Shown here: positions 22,999-33,821 of the stretch, piece after piece
Numbering within the stretch: position 1 is the stretch's first letter
Layout: every line of letters begins with the position of its first letter
NCBI GenBank assembly: GCA_032988165.1
Contig: JANTQF010000004.1
Coordinates: forward strand, 1 to 64,000
Origin: Emmonsiellopsis sp. PD_33
Taxonomy: Eukaryota; Ascomycota; Eurotiomycetes; Onygenales; Ajellomycetaceae
Direction: 5' to 3'
Length of the DNA stretch: 64,000 nucleotides
The notes under the pieces: generated by a model
What the model was told of the DNA's origin: nothing
Databases searched by the model: none
Seen by the model: only the letters and a program-made list of their open reading frames with translations
Translations under genes and position numbers: made by a program

Positions 22999-24586
22999 AT
23001 GCCTCCTCTTCCCGGTGAAGAACGTTTACTCACTGTGTAAGCTGATGTGGTATGCTTCTCATACATTCATGGTTCTGACTGATCTCCCTCAGGTTCGTTG
23101 ACGTGCACTATTACTTTTCCCCGCCTTCTCCGCGCACCCTGCACCATCGCTTTGACAAGGGCTCCTACTTCTATATCTACCATGATGCTGCTCAGAACAA
23201 GGCGAGAATCGAGATTGCAAACAACCCGGGAACCGCTGAACAGGACGCCTTTTATGGATGTATGTCCAGATTAACTACTCCGGCACCAAATGGTTGATAC
23301 TGATAGCGACGGGGGTAGCTTTGTCCACGATTAGCCTACGCAATTCCGACAAATTTCCCACGCTCTTTACCGTAACCGTCGATGCCCGTCGACACGGTTC
23401 AACTCCTCCGCCTAGTGCTGATCAGAATGAATGGCGGCTGGCCAATATTGATCCCCGCGATGGAAGCCAAGCACTCCTTCGACTCCATACCTTGGATTTA
23501 TATTTTTGGACTTCAAATGATGCCGCGCAATTTCTCAATGCTGCGCAGAAGATTTTGGCTTCCACGCAGCTAGAGATAATCGGATCCCCCCAACAACCCT
23601 ATGACGCCGGGATGAGCTCCGTGGTACAGCAGCTGGAAAATGTTGCGATTACGGATCCTGCTTACCACAACGGCCAGACTAGGAATTCCCGAACCAATCC
23701 GCCTCCACTACAACACCCTGCCCCTCAGCAGGCAGTCCCAAGTTTTGCGCCTCCGCCAACTCAGACAGCAGCACCATCGGAACCTGTTAGTCCCTTGGAA
23801 GAACAGGCTGCACCACCGGCTTCCAAACCGCAGGAACAGCAAGTCAACTACGCGCCCCTAGCATATAACCCTTCCGCTCCCGCTGCCCCGGAGCCCATCA
23901 AACACCGTGAAAAAACGCCACCGCCACCAGATGCAGCAACTGGGACAGGGCTTGCTGCTGCTGCTGTTTCAGATCAAGGCCAAGCCTTCGCTCCTCCCCC
24001 TCCACCCATGGCTGGCGGATTTGCACCTCCCCCGCCTGGCCAAGCCCCAGGATATGGAGGACAGTATGGATCTCCCCCGCCGTCGGCTGGCCTGAACCAC
24101 AACCCGTCTATATCCTCACATTCGTCTGGTCATAACCCGTCCGGAAGCCTATCCTTCGGGCCTCCTCCTACCACCTCTCAAGCACCTACCACAGCACCAT
24201 ATGCACAGTCCCCGCAAGACCCGAATGCCCATCTGTTTAGACAGCAAAGTTTCGGGCCACCGCCCGTGTCCGGTCCGCACAACCCAGCTCCGCAACAATA
24301 CCAGGGCAACTACCAGGAATACCAACATGGCGGTCAGGCTCCTCCGCCTCCCCAGCCACCCATTGGTGGTTATTCGAACTACTCATATGGCCATCCACAA
24401 CAGCAACAGCAACAGCAACAGCACCAAGCACCCGGTGGAAATGTATACGATGTGCATAATCAGGTTTATCGGCCAACAGAAGCTGAGGGCATGAAGCAGT
24501 ATCATAAACAGCAATTGCAGCAGAAGCAGTCAGGCATTGAGAAAGGGGTGGGCAGGCTTTTTAAGAAACTCGAGAAGAAGCTATGA
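22999..24586 (+). CDS. Conserved fungal Pro/Gln-rich protein, function unknown
   Basis: Three exons: 22999-23036, 23093-23259 and 23319-24586, 490 residues. The N-terminal 180 residues look folded (FVDVHYYFSPPSPRTLHHRFDKGSYFYIYHDAAQNKARIEIANNPGTAEQDAFYG, then DKFPTLFTVTVDARRHG and LDLYFWTSNDAAQFLNAAQKIL). The remainder is Pro/Gln/Gly-rich and likely disordered, with a poly-Gln run near residue 430 and a basic C-terminus (GIEKGVGRLFKKLEKKL) that could form an amphipathic helix. Splicing of the second intron (59 nt, donor GTATGT) is needed to avoid a stop and to give a family-like join. I recall homologues in other Pezizomycotina but no known function. No signal peptide or membrane segment. Confidence 0.82.
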
Positions 24587-25837
24587 TCTGTGTATTGTGG
24601 GATGTGACATCGAATTTCCCGACATCGTCTTTTTGGGAGGGATATCGGGTTTGAGCTTAGTTGAATTTTAGCGTCCATTTTATTGTCCTGGCTACTTTGA
24701 AATATGATTTTGGGATCGATCTTGATTTTATTTTTTTTGGATTTTGTTCATATGGCATGCCATCTTGAGTTGTATGGGCTATATGTTTTTGGCCAAAGTA
24801 TTATAAATATCCGCATATGATCGAATGGACCTTTCAATCCCTTCTGGTTCCCTACGGAGTGCCGTTTTGAATAAATGGGAACCTTCGAAGGGTGGCTCGC
24901 GAAGTATTTGATTCCGCCAAGCCAACCTTCCGGGAGGCCCCACCGCGGGCCGAGACTTAGTCAAACCTAATTTTTGGAGGTCAAACACTGACAAACAGCG
25001 AACCCTGGAGTTCCTCCTATTACTTCTTGTGTCATTTACTAAATGGGCGATGTCCTGAGGATATCAGTCGGGTGGTGTGTGAAGGTTTGACGGGGGTTAG
25101 GCTCATCCCGAAACCTAACGGATTTCTCATTTCTATACGGCTACTCTAGTATAATGGGCCATGCAAGGGGTTTTCGAATAAGAGGTCGACAAAACGGCCG
25201 CTCAAGGCGCAATTATGGGAACATGGGAATGCGTACCCAGATTGGGGGACTGGAATAATGGCCATGGGAATCGGTATATCTCCTAGAGAGCTTCCATCCA
25301 AGGAGACCATGATCTCCCAGGGGGACTGTATTCGATTCTCAAGCATCTTAAAAAAAAAAGAAAAGAAGAAGAATTTTATGCATGACGGGGCTTGTCAAAA
25401 TCTACAACGCTCAATAATTATAAATTATGGGGGTTATCTCGTTCTAAGCCCTAGCATGGGTAACGCACTTTATCGCTGACATACTAGACAATTACTCCGC
25501 TATCAAGACATGGGGATCTTTTTACGGCTACAAAGGCACTGAACTAATGTGTGAATCTTTGAGACTGTGGCTACCTTCTCCCGCTATTTTATGCCATAAT
25601 TGCGAGCCACGATGGGATGAAATGGATAGCTACATACCTAGTAAGCTAGTTATCTGGTTTTCCAAGTTAAACCGCCCACGGAGTTATCTCTCTAATAAAA
25701 TGACTGTAAATTGTCCAGAAATAAAGGGTTAAGAAAAGGAAGCTGATATTTCGTAAAAAAAAAAAAGAAACATGCGTAACGACGTAAGGAATCTAAGAAG
25801 CTATAAAGGGAAGAAGGGACAAGACCACCACCGTTCT
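24587..25837. other. Intergenic, no gene seen
   Basis: About 1.25 kb. The first 200 bp are T-rich 3' flank of the Pro/Gln-rich gene and the last 130 bp 3' flank of the methionine aminopeptidase gene. In between only short ORFs without motifs and two A-rich tracts (25351-25363, 25757-25769). Confidence 0.5.
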
Positions 25838-27184
25838 CTAGGCGGCTGCCTCACCATTAGCAACCGGCCTAGGAACTGGCCCACCAGGAGAATCCGGGAG
25901 CCTCGCCGTAAGCACCTCAACACCATCTTCCGTCACTAGGAGCGTGTGCTCAAACTGCGCTGACTTCTTCCCATCCGCCGTCACGCTGGTCCAGTTATCC
26001 GGCCAGGTCTTATCCCGGTACGTGCCCAAGTTAATCATGGGCTCGATAGTAAAGCACATTCCGGCCTTGGCGGTACCGACCGTCTTGCTCTTCGCGTAAT
26101 GGGGGATGCTTGGGGAGGTATGGAAGAGCTGGTTGATGCCGTGTCCACAGTAGCTGCGAACGACGCTGCAGTTTTGGGCCTTGGCGTGTTTCTCGATGAC
26201 GTTTCCGGGGTCGCGGAAGAGCATGCCGGGCTTGACGAGCTCGATGGATTTATCTAGACATTCGCGCGATGTTTCAACGACGCGGACGGTGTCTGGGTCG
26301 TTGCGGGCTTTGTCGCCAACGTAATACGTCTCGTTCAGATCGCCGTGGAAGCCTTCGTGGTAGAGGGTGACGTCGATGTTGAGGATGTCTCCGTCTTCTA
26401 GGGGGCGTTGGTCGGGGATGCCGTGGCAGATTACTTCGTTGATTGATGTACAGACGGATTTAGGGAAGTGGACGTAGTTCAAGGGGGAGGGGTAGGACTG
26501 GATTGTTTGTCAGTTCACATGGGAGGTTTATAATGGAAGGGGTAATGTTCCTCACATTTCGCTCCAGACACGCTTGGTGGACAATCTTATCGATATGGTC
26601 GGTCGTGACGCCGGGCTTAACTTCGCGGGCAGCAATATCCAGCACCTCTCTTGCTAGTCGGCATACTTTCCTCATGCCCTCTTGTTCCTTCGGGCTGAGT
26701 ATCGTGATATTATGTCTCCCGACAAATTTCTGTTCTGACCTTGGGATGCCATCCTTGGCATAATCTGGATTGGGGATCGAGTCCGGTACGGTATTCTGGG
26801 GCGCGAGAGGATAGACGGGTCTCAAGGCGCCGGTGAAAGGGTAGGTTGGGAACGGGTTGAAGTGGCCGGTTGCTGGATCTGGTTTAGAAACTACATCAGG
26901 ACAGAAAAGGCTACTCAGGAAATTACTTTTTTTGTGCATAGTTTTATGTTCGCCCTATATATATCATTTTCAATTAGTGGATTTGCAAAAAGACAAAAAC
27001 TTGAACGGCCTCATGCGCTGCGCGGGGGTCGAGTACTACCTACCCAACTCCGTTTGAAGCAGTCCTGCGAACAGAAATGGCTCTCGACGCCTACTTTCAG
27101 ACATGTCGGACACCGCAGGCTTCCGGCCTTATTACTGCAATCCACCCCTATACACTCCTTGGTATCTAACTGTTCGGCCGCCAT
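25838..27184 (-). CDS. MAP1: Methionine aminopeptidase type 1 with N-terminal zinc fingers
   Basis: Exons 27184-27044, 26954-26556 and 26497-25838 give 399 residues. The enzyme removes the initiator Met from nascent chains in the cytosol. Exon 1 is short and encodes the ribosome-binding zinc-finger region ([35 protein letters not shown]), which continues in exon 2 with GEHKTMH, giving the C6H2-type pattern of type 1 eukaryotic enzymes. The pita-bread catalytic domain has the metal ligands in [51 protein letters not shown] and QFEHTLLV. The substrate-recognition segment [23 protein letters not shown] is typical. Without exon 1 the protein would lack the zinc fingers, so 27184 is preferred over 26939. 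Divergent to the kynurenine monooxygenase gene. Confidence 0.95.
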
Positions 27185-27602
27185 TGCGACTGGCGGAATA
27201 TCGGATCGGGTGGGGGGGATAGCGAAGGTTCGGCGGAGAAGAATGCGGCGTTTCTTGTTTCAAAACGAAGATTTCATAAACCAGGAGCAGGAGACTTGCG
27301 ACAAGTTACTCCTATATCACAGCGAAGATCCGCAGAACCAAAACGTCAGAGAATTCGAGCGGGCGGGGAGTTTCCTCGGCGGAGAAAAAGCCTTTGGCGG
27401 ACTTATTTTTCTGGGCGGAACCAGCCATGCAGTATAGACGCGATAGCCGAGATCTGCCCAAAGAACAAGTAACCGCGCTAAACGCTGACCCGAAGGCTTG
27501 GCGGTAGGATTGGATGACTAATGAGGAATATATTTTGGGACTAGACGACACCCCTTGCTTCAACCCAGATACCCTGTCGTTTTCCTAGTTGCGTTGTCTA
27601 AG
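27185..27602. promoter_or_regulatory. Divergent promoter between MAP1 and BNA4
   Basis: About 420 bp shared upstream region. It has repeated GGCGGA units (27192-27420) on the + strand but no motif that I can name. ORFs crossing it have no conserved features. Confidence 0.5.
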
Positions 27603-29466
27603 ATGTCAGAAACTAAACAAAAGGTGGTGATTGTGGGAGCAGGGCCAGTGGGCTCCCTTGCTGCGCTATATGCTGCTGATCGAGGGGATGATGTTGAACT
27701 CTATGAGCTTCGCGGAGGTGCGTCACAGTCATTTCTTCGTCCCTTGCAAGTAGGAGAGGATGTGACCAAATTGGACTGCTCTAAAGCCCCAATATGGTGC
27801 CCCCTCGATTGAGATTTTTGTATTGTTGGTTGTAATGACCAAACATTTTGCATCTACCATCATGTGTTGGACAATCGGCGTCTATTCAAAGCCGATTATC
27901 TTGTTAAATCCGTCAACGGCTATTATATCTTGCCTTTTGCCTTTTTATGCTCGGTATAAAAATGGGCTTATGTTTATTTAATGCTTTTGGCAGACCTCCG
28001 GAATGCGTCAGCTACGCCTCTGAACTTTACCAAGTCAATCAATTTAGCCATTTCGGAACGGGGTATAAACTCAATGAAACAAACTAATCGTTCTGAGTTT
28101 ATCGACGCGGTAATGAAGGAAACTATTCCCATGCATGGCCGGATGATCCATGGAAAATCTAAATGGGGTGACCTTACGGACGAATCTCAAGCATACGACG
28201 TTCATGGAAGGGTGGGTTGATTTTCATATATAAAATATACCCCGTCCACATCACCAGCTCAATAACGACAATGTTTCTAATAAACATCCACAGCATATAA
28301 ATGCCATGGACCGTGGCCGCTTCAACGAGATTCTCCTAGACGAGCTTGAGAAGACGCCAAACGTAAAACTTTTTTTCAACCACAAACTGACCGGCGCGGA
28401 TTTTAAAAACAAAATGGCCTGGTTCGAGCAAAAAAGAAACAACGGCAACGGCAGCAACGAACCCGGCGAAGCCATATCACAAACCCGCGAAGTTGAAGTC
28501 CCTTTCGACTTTCTCATCGGCGCAGATGGCGCCCACTCCGCCACCCGCTATCATCTCATGAAGTACGCCCGCATGGACTACCAACAAGAGTACATTGACG
28601 TACTCTGGTGTGAGTTCCAAATCACACCCACCGCGGATACTAACGACTTCCGAATATCTCCTAACCACCTACACATTTGGCCCGGGCGAGAATTCATGTT
28701 CATCGCGCTACCATCACCAGACAAATCATTCACCTGCACACTTTTCGCGCCATCCGCACAATTCGCAGCCCTGGAGAAGGCACCAACAGAAGATCTTCTG
28801 GCCTTCTTCAATAGACAATTTCCAGGCGTTTGCCCTGAACTGATCCCCCCAAAAGCTCTACAAGAGCAATTTGCCTCAAATCCCCATCTCCCCCTTATTA
28901 GTATAAAATGCTCACCGCACCATTTCAACTCCAGCGGTGTAATCATCGGTGATGCCGCGCATGCTGTTGTCCCGTTCTACGGCCAGGGCCTGAACGCCGG
29001 GCTTGAAGATGTGCGCATCCTCTTCGACCTCCTAGACGAACATGGCGTATATAAACCGTCGACCTTAAGCCCGAGCACTCGTCGGGCCGCAGCCCTGGCC
29101 GCCTATACTGCCCAAAGAACCCCCGACGCACACGCCATTAGCAACCTTTCGCTGAGAAACTACTACGAGATGCGCTGGGGCGTGACGTCGCCGCTGTACC
29201 GGCTACGAAAAGCCGTGGAGGAGAAGCTGGATCGATACGTGCCAGGCTTGGGCTGGTCGACGCAGTATTCGCGGGTTAGCTTTAGCAATGAGCGGTATTC
29301 GGATGTTGAGAAGAAGGCGAGAAGGCAGGGGGTGGTGCTCGTGAGGGTTTTGACGACGATGATGGCGTTGGTGTTGGGGGTTGGGGGCGTTTGTGGATGG
29401 AAGCTGAGGTGGTGGGGGAGGGTTGGGAGGTTTGTTAGGGGATTTCTCGGTGGGGAGGGCGCATGA
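27603..29466 (+). CDS. BNA4: Kynurenine 3-monooxygenase
   Basis: Exons 27603-27717, 27994-28211 and 28294-29466 give 501 residues. The enzyme hydroxylates kynurenine with NADPH and O2 in the kynurenine route from tryptophan to NAD+, on the outer mitochondrial membrane. FAD motifs: [18 protein letters not shown] (residues 8-25), [15 protein letters not shown] and [24 protein letters not shown]. Family segments [22 protein letters not shown] and [16 protein letters not shown]. The C-terminus has a hydrophobic helix ([21 protein letters not shown]) followed by basic residues, the expected membrane anchor. The first intron is long for this window (276 nt). An upstream in-frame ATG at 27555 is less likely because the family begins close to the FAD fold. 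Confidence 0.95.
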
Positions 29467-30078
29467 GATGTGACTAGGATTTCTTGGACCAGCTGGGATA
29501 CTGGGCAAGGGGGAGTGTGTTAGGTTTGAGTATGATTGTATTATGATGGTGTAGCGGATATGTTGGGATGGATTAGAGACTAGATCTCATCTCATGAATG
29601 GGCCTACAACAGTGGTTTAGCACCTTTTCCCCCACAAAAAAAATGTAAGTAATGAGATTGCCTGGCATCATGCAATGTCACCCTGTAGGCTCTGATAGAT
29701 GTCTTTATGATCTTAATGCATTCTATTAGCCTTATGAGAACCCCAGCAACTTAGAACTTAGCGGAAGGCAGAAGAAGTTAGGGCATACTTGTTTTCAATG
29801 GAGTGGCCGAGGTTTAATATGCACACCGCTAACTGTGCTGCTAATGCAATTGAATTCCATACCAAAAAGGATAACTTAACATAAACAATGTTCGAATATT
29901 GGGAAAGCCATAGTGGCTCATATACTACTTGCAGGACCACGCTAGGCCACCCGCTCGTGCTCAACCAAAACCACAGAGGAACTGAGACAAGCTTTCATCA
30001 TCATCACGGTTGAGCATTTGATGGATCAACAACATCACATTCTCTAATTGTTGTCTATGCTAGCGCTCGAACGCGAAT
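29467..30078. other. Intergenic
   Basis: 3' flank of BNA4 and upstream region of the kinesin-like gene. No repeat, RNA gene or conserved ORF seen. Confidence 0.5.
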
Positions 30079-31441
30079 ATGCATCAATTCAAAGTGTTTA
30101 CCCGATGGCGGCCACTGTTGCCCTGCGAGTCCAATTCGCCAGAAATCCAACGAAACTATGAGGAGCACAATAGCTCTCGTTTGTCCATCTCTATGACTCC
30201 TCCAACCCCAAGCGGTCGCCCATGGAAAAGTGAAGCTGCATTTACCCAAGTCTTCGAAACCGACAAAAACAACGAATCAGTCTTTGATGCTGTGATAGCT
30301 CCCACGCTGCCGCTGGTTCTCAACGGGCGTTCATGCAACTTGTTCGCTTACGGCCACTCTGGTAGTTAGCGGTAAATCCCATACAATTATTGGATACGAT
30401 TTTGACAATCTGAACGAGTTTGGGTTGTGCTTATTGGCGGCGTATCATCTCAGTCGGACGCTGAAGGACCTCAACATAGATAACGACGACGCCTCTTCCG
30501 AACTCGGTCTTGGACTCCGCATGTACGAACTGCGCAAGAATACCGCTTTTGACCTGCTTAATGGACACACCAAGTGCCACGTCCGTGAAGGGTATGATGG
30601 ACAAACCCACATCCGGGGTGAGACTGAGGTTCTGGAGGATGGAAAAGTCAGAGTGCGTCCGATTGTCACCAAGGCCTGCTGGAGCTTCGATGATTTCCGC
30701 AGGGAGTTTCTGGCCGGCCTGGAGTTGAGAGCTACTGGGACATCGACCGTTCATGACCAAAGTTCCCGCACGCATGCGATTTTGGAACTTGAGATTGTCA
30801 CGAGGGCGTTACTCGAGGCTCGCGATGCTGTGATTGAGCGACAGTCTGAGTTGGTCCCAGTTGCAAAGCGTGCGACCGATGTGTATCTGGAAGAGAGTAT
30901 GAAGGGCGTGATACAAACATCCGAGGGAAAATTTGTTCCAAATCCAGATTATCAAATCGACCAGGCCAGAATCGATGCCGCGGAAGCGAAGAAAGCTGAG
31001 TTCGAGTCATATGTCAAAAAAGCAGAGGGCCATGTTGAGGAGGTCTTTGAATCATGCAGCTATTCAAGCCTGGGGGGGAAGTTGGTGTTTGTCGACTTGG
31101 CTGGATCGGAATATCATCACGATGCAGCGAGTTCCTCTGTTGCGAAGCCAAAGCAGACATCCCAAGAACAGCTGGAAGGCCGGCAGATTAATGTCGACCT
31201 TCTCTCACTCAAAGAAGTTATCAGAGAGAGAGCGCTGAAACAAGCCCGCATCCCCTTTAGGTCGTCTCCTCTAACTATGGTCCTTCGTAATCACTTCCTC
31301 GGCAGCAATACCAAGGACAGCCACTCGGCGATGATTCTCACCACATCGCCTTCGTCGGAGCAATTTGCGGCCACTATGAATACGTTGAAATACGGAAATC
31401 TGGTTGGTGTGGCTGGTGAGCGTAAAAACAAGGCGGTATGA
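30079..31441 (+). pseudogene. Kinesin-like motor gene with a 4-bp insertion in the P-loop
   Basis: Reading from 30079 gives a kinesin motor start (FKVFTRWRPL, AAFTQVFETDKNNESVFDAVIAPTLPLVLNGRSCNLFAYGHSGS) and then a stop inside the ATP-binding loop. After removing four bases at about 30364-30369 the frame continues as GSGKSHTIIGYD and stays open to 31441 (446 further bp to SSRTH, VDLAGSE, RQINVDLLSLKEVI, IPFRSSPLTMVL, the switch I, switch II and microtubule-binding motifs). Length fits a motor-only protein of about 450 residues. No GT..AG intron can remove the lesion without deleting the P-loop. So the gene is either a recent pseudogene or carries a sequence error. Everything else, including codon use, looks intact. 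Confidence 0.82.
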
Positions 31442-32100
31442 TGGTATGGGAGAATGATACTGAATTAAATACAGACCACTGCCTCGTTTTTAGCTTCTAG
31501 ATGGCTACTGTTCACATATATGTACTGTACATAGACTGCATCAGGGAGATGTACATGCACATATAGAGTAGGCTTCTATATTTACTACTCCGTCCAGCAG
31601 ATTAAGTTGGGTGGCGGCAGGTTTGCGTCAAGAAAAAAGGTATGCGGGGGGGAATTACGGGAAAAGAGAGAGAAACAAGGACAAAGGAGGAAGATGGTGA
31701 TCATATTTTTGCAATTTTCCAAAATTAACCCCTGAGACGAGCCATCCTGCAAGCACCAAGGAAAATGACACTCAGCGGCCTGCGATCATCACTTTCGATT
31801 CCCCGGGGACCCAGTGATTTTGCTACCAGAATCCTCGAGAAGAAAGTGAACGAGGACATTAACTGGCCAATGCTGGGATCTGATCGATTTGCCAGCCTTC
31901 ATTGATCATCGATACCAAGTCACCGAAGATCCTGCTGCGAATAGGCTTTGAGTCATAATCAACATCTTTCCAGCTTACTTTGTCTATCCCTTTTTCTAAG
32001 CTTCCTGTGGATGGCTTCTACTTCCTGCCAGGGGATTTCCATTTCTCTTCATTTTCTGGGTTCAAGTTTTTCTGACTGCGCCCTACGTCCTATCATTGCA

Positions 32101-32336
32101 TATCCCCAGTGTGTCCAAAACCTAGAACCTAGGATTGGATGTTTCCCACACTAGGTAACTCACATCTTCTGTGCTCTGCATTTCCCTCTGAGAATGGTTT
32201 GGGGTAGATATTAATGCAGGGGTGCAGCCGTATAAAACCATGACAGGGTTTCATTTCTGAGCAACTTCCTACCACAAAATATCAACAAACAATCCAAGCC
32301 CAAATCTATTTTCAAGATCAATCACCCAATGAGACG
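32101..32336 (+). promoter_or_regulatory. Duplicated promoter, copy A
   Basis: From 32101 to about 32256 the sequence matches 33571-33726 at roughly four bases in five, with the same order of elements: TGTCCAAAACCTAG, a second ACCTAG unit, a CACxCTAGGT block, CCCTCTGAGAATGG, GGGGTGCAGCC and a TATA-like GTATAAAACC (about 32229), then GACAGGGTTTCAT. The ACCTAG/CTAGGT units form a direct plus inverted set, which suggests a regulator-binding site. It lies about 80-100 bp upstream of a 60-codon ORF. Confidence 0.8.
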
Positions 32337-32519
32337 ATGCAGTTGACTCTAGGAACCGCTTCCCTAACGAAGTCTAAACAGCTTATGGACCTGTTCCAAA
32401 AGGCGGAGATAGTCGAGTGCCATGATATACCAGAGTCCACAGCAGAAGAGTTCCTTGAACTTGCCAACTGCAGGAATCTGAAGTCTGTCTTTTTACCTGT
32501 CCATGAGACTTACTCTTAG
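32337..32519 (+). CDS. Possible small protein of 60 residues under duplicated promoter A
   Basis: Single ORF, 60 residues (MQLTLGTASLTKSKQLMDLF..., IPESTAEEFLELANCRNLKSVFLP). I do not recognise it. The leading 30 residues could form a helix, and the composition is not low-complexity. The main support is position: the start lies about 100 bp after the TATA-like element of a promoter that is duplicated upstream of the monooxygenase fusion gene. It could instead be the truncated 5' end of a former larger gene, or non-coding. Confidence 0.35.
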   Translation: MQLTLGTASLTKSKQLMDLFQKAEIVECHDIPESTAEEFLELANCRNLKSVFLPVHETYS

Positions 32520-32796
32520 CTACTAACAGCAACCGCAGACTGTCGTAACCCATACACTAAGAAGATTAAGATTGTCTAAGTGGATCATAGTGGGCTACAC
32601 AACCTGTGAATATATGACCTCGTTGTTTACAGTTTTTATCAGTTCGCTTCTATGCTGCGAAATCGGGCTGACGGTAACTGGGACTGGTCGATTATTGGAG
32701 TGATTCGTGCGAGTTGTGAGAGGTATGAAGGACGTTAGTATGCATGTTTTCTACAACCGTGTGCATCCAGAGCATTAAAAAAAAAATATAAAATAT
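32520..32796. other. Spacer before 5S rRNA gene
   Basis: No gene. A run of A at 32777-32786 on the + strand is the T-run terminator of the minus-strand 5S gene. Confidence 0.6.
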
Positions 32797-32915
32797 ACAT
32801 ACGACAGCCGGGATTCGCTGGTGGTCACCCACCCAACTACTAGCCGGCCGGCGAGTGGCTTAAGTACGGCTGAGCGGACGGGAAGCCCTGTTTTCCACTC
32901 CCTATGGTCGTATGT
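32797..32915 (-). rRNA. 5S rRNA, copy 1
   Basis: 119 nt on the minus strand. Helix I pairs its first nine bases (ACATACGAC) with its last nine (GTCGTATGT). Internal control region sequence and the GGGCTTCCCGTCCGCTCAGCC, TAGTAGTTGGGTGGGTGACC and AGCGAATCC segments are those of filamentous ascomycete 5S rRNA. A T run follows on the minus strand. Dispersed single 5S genes are normal in Pezizomycotina. Confidence 0.96.
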
Positions 32916-33570
32916 ATTAGCTCCCTCTAAGAACAGGGTATATATCTATTAAAAACATGACAGGGTAATGTTATTCTTGGTAATATCAATCAGCTTGAAA
33001 CCTCATCCAATTCCAACGTCCACGTTCAATGGGTGGTGGAAGAAGAGCTACGCGGAAACCACTCCATAGCCCTATCTGATTCGTCTTATCCTGGCGGAAT
33101 GCCTTGGCAGTGTCCCGGAATTTGTTTTCTTTTGCACCAAAGTTGATGTGCGTGGTTCCTCCGAGTGTTCTCTCCCGTCTTGCCAACGCGCGTGAGAACA
33201 AGCAACCATTTATCGGATTTACATCAAACTGGTTTGGCTTGGCTATGTAACTATCTGTCCGTTGGATCGCCATTCATGAAGATGCCACTCCTATGTGTGA
33301 CTCCTAAAGCCACCCTGAAGACAAGCCACAGTATACCCTTTTTCCGGCGCGGAGTGATTGTTTCCAATATCTCCTTTCCTGAGAACTAAGTCAACTGATG
33401 GCACCTCGCCTTTGGCCAAACAAGCAACTGACTATATTGTCCCTTTTTAAAAAGGCATATAGGAAACTAGACTGGATTTCTACAAGGTACATAGAAAAAT
33501 AGCCAACTTACCATCATATCTAGGACATCTGGTGATTGTCCGAGGCCTCCATCATCAGTTCTGACCACTG
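32916..33570. other. Intergenic with an unassigned minus-strand ORF
   Basis: A 95-codon ORF at 33273-32986 (minus; MAIQRTDSYIAKPNQFDVNP..., LLPPPIERGRWNWMRFQAD) has a sequence that is not low-complexity, and its C-terminal half looks protein-like. I cannot place it in a family and see no upstream exon. It may be the remnant of a gene once present between the two promoter copies. Nothing else is seen. Confidence 0.3.
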
Positions 33571-33821
33571 CATATCCGTGGCATGTCCAAAACCTAGGAC
33601 CTAGGACCGAACGTCTCCCACGCTAGGTGATATCTCCTGTCCTCCGTATTCCCCTCTGAGAATGGACTGGGGTGTAGTTATATTAGTGCGGGGTTGCAGC
33701 CATATAAGACTGCGACAGGGGTTCATCGCTTGACTTCAACAGCACTTTCATCAGCGAGAGTATCCGACAGTCAAGCGTTTTTTTCTTGGTGAAGATCTGC
33801 AACAAGAGCGCGTACAGAGCA
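33571..33821 (+). promoter_or_regulatory. Duplicated promoter, copy B (monooxygenase fusion gene)
   Basis: 33571-33726 is the second copy of the element at 32101-32256. It has TGTCCAAAACCTAGGACCTAGG, then CACGCTAGGTGA, CCCTCTGAGAATGG, GGGGTTGCAGCC and CATATAAGAC as TATA-like element (about 33700), about 120 bp before the start at 33822. Conservation of spacing between the two copies suggests the whole promoter was duplicated, not just a binding site. Confidence 0.8.

Noticed and set aside
27555..27602. Upstream Met (27555) as the start of kynurenine 3-monooxygenase
   Set aside because: It adds residues not expected before the FAD-binding strand; 27603 gives the usual short N-terminus.
30361..30372. 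An intron explaining the stop in the kinesin P-loop
   Set aside because: No GT..AG pair of sensible length removes the 4 bp while keeping GHSGSGKSHT.
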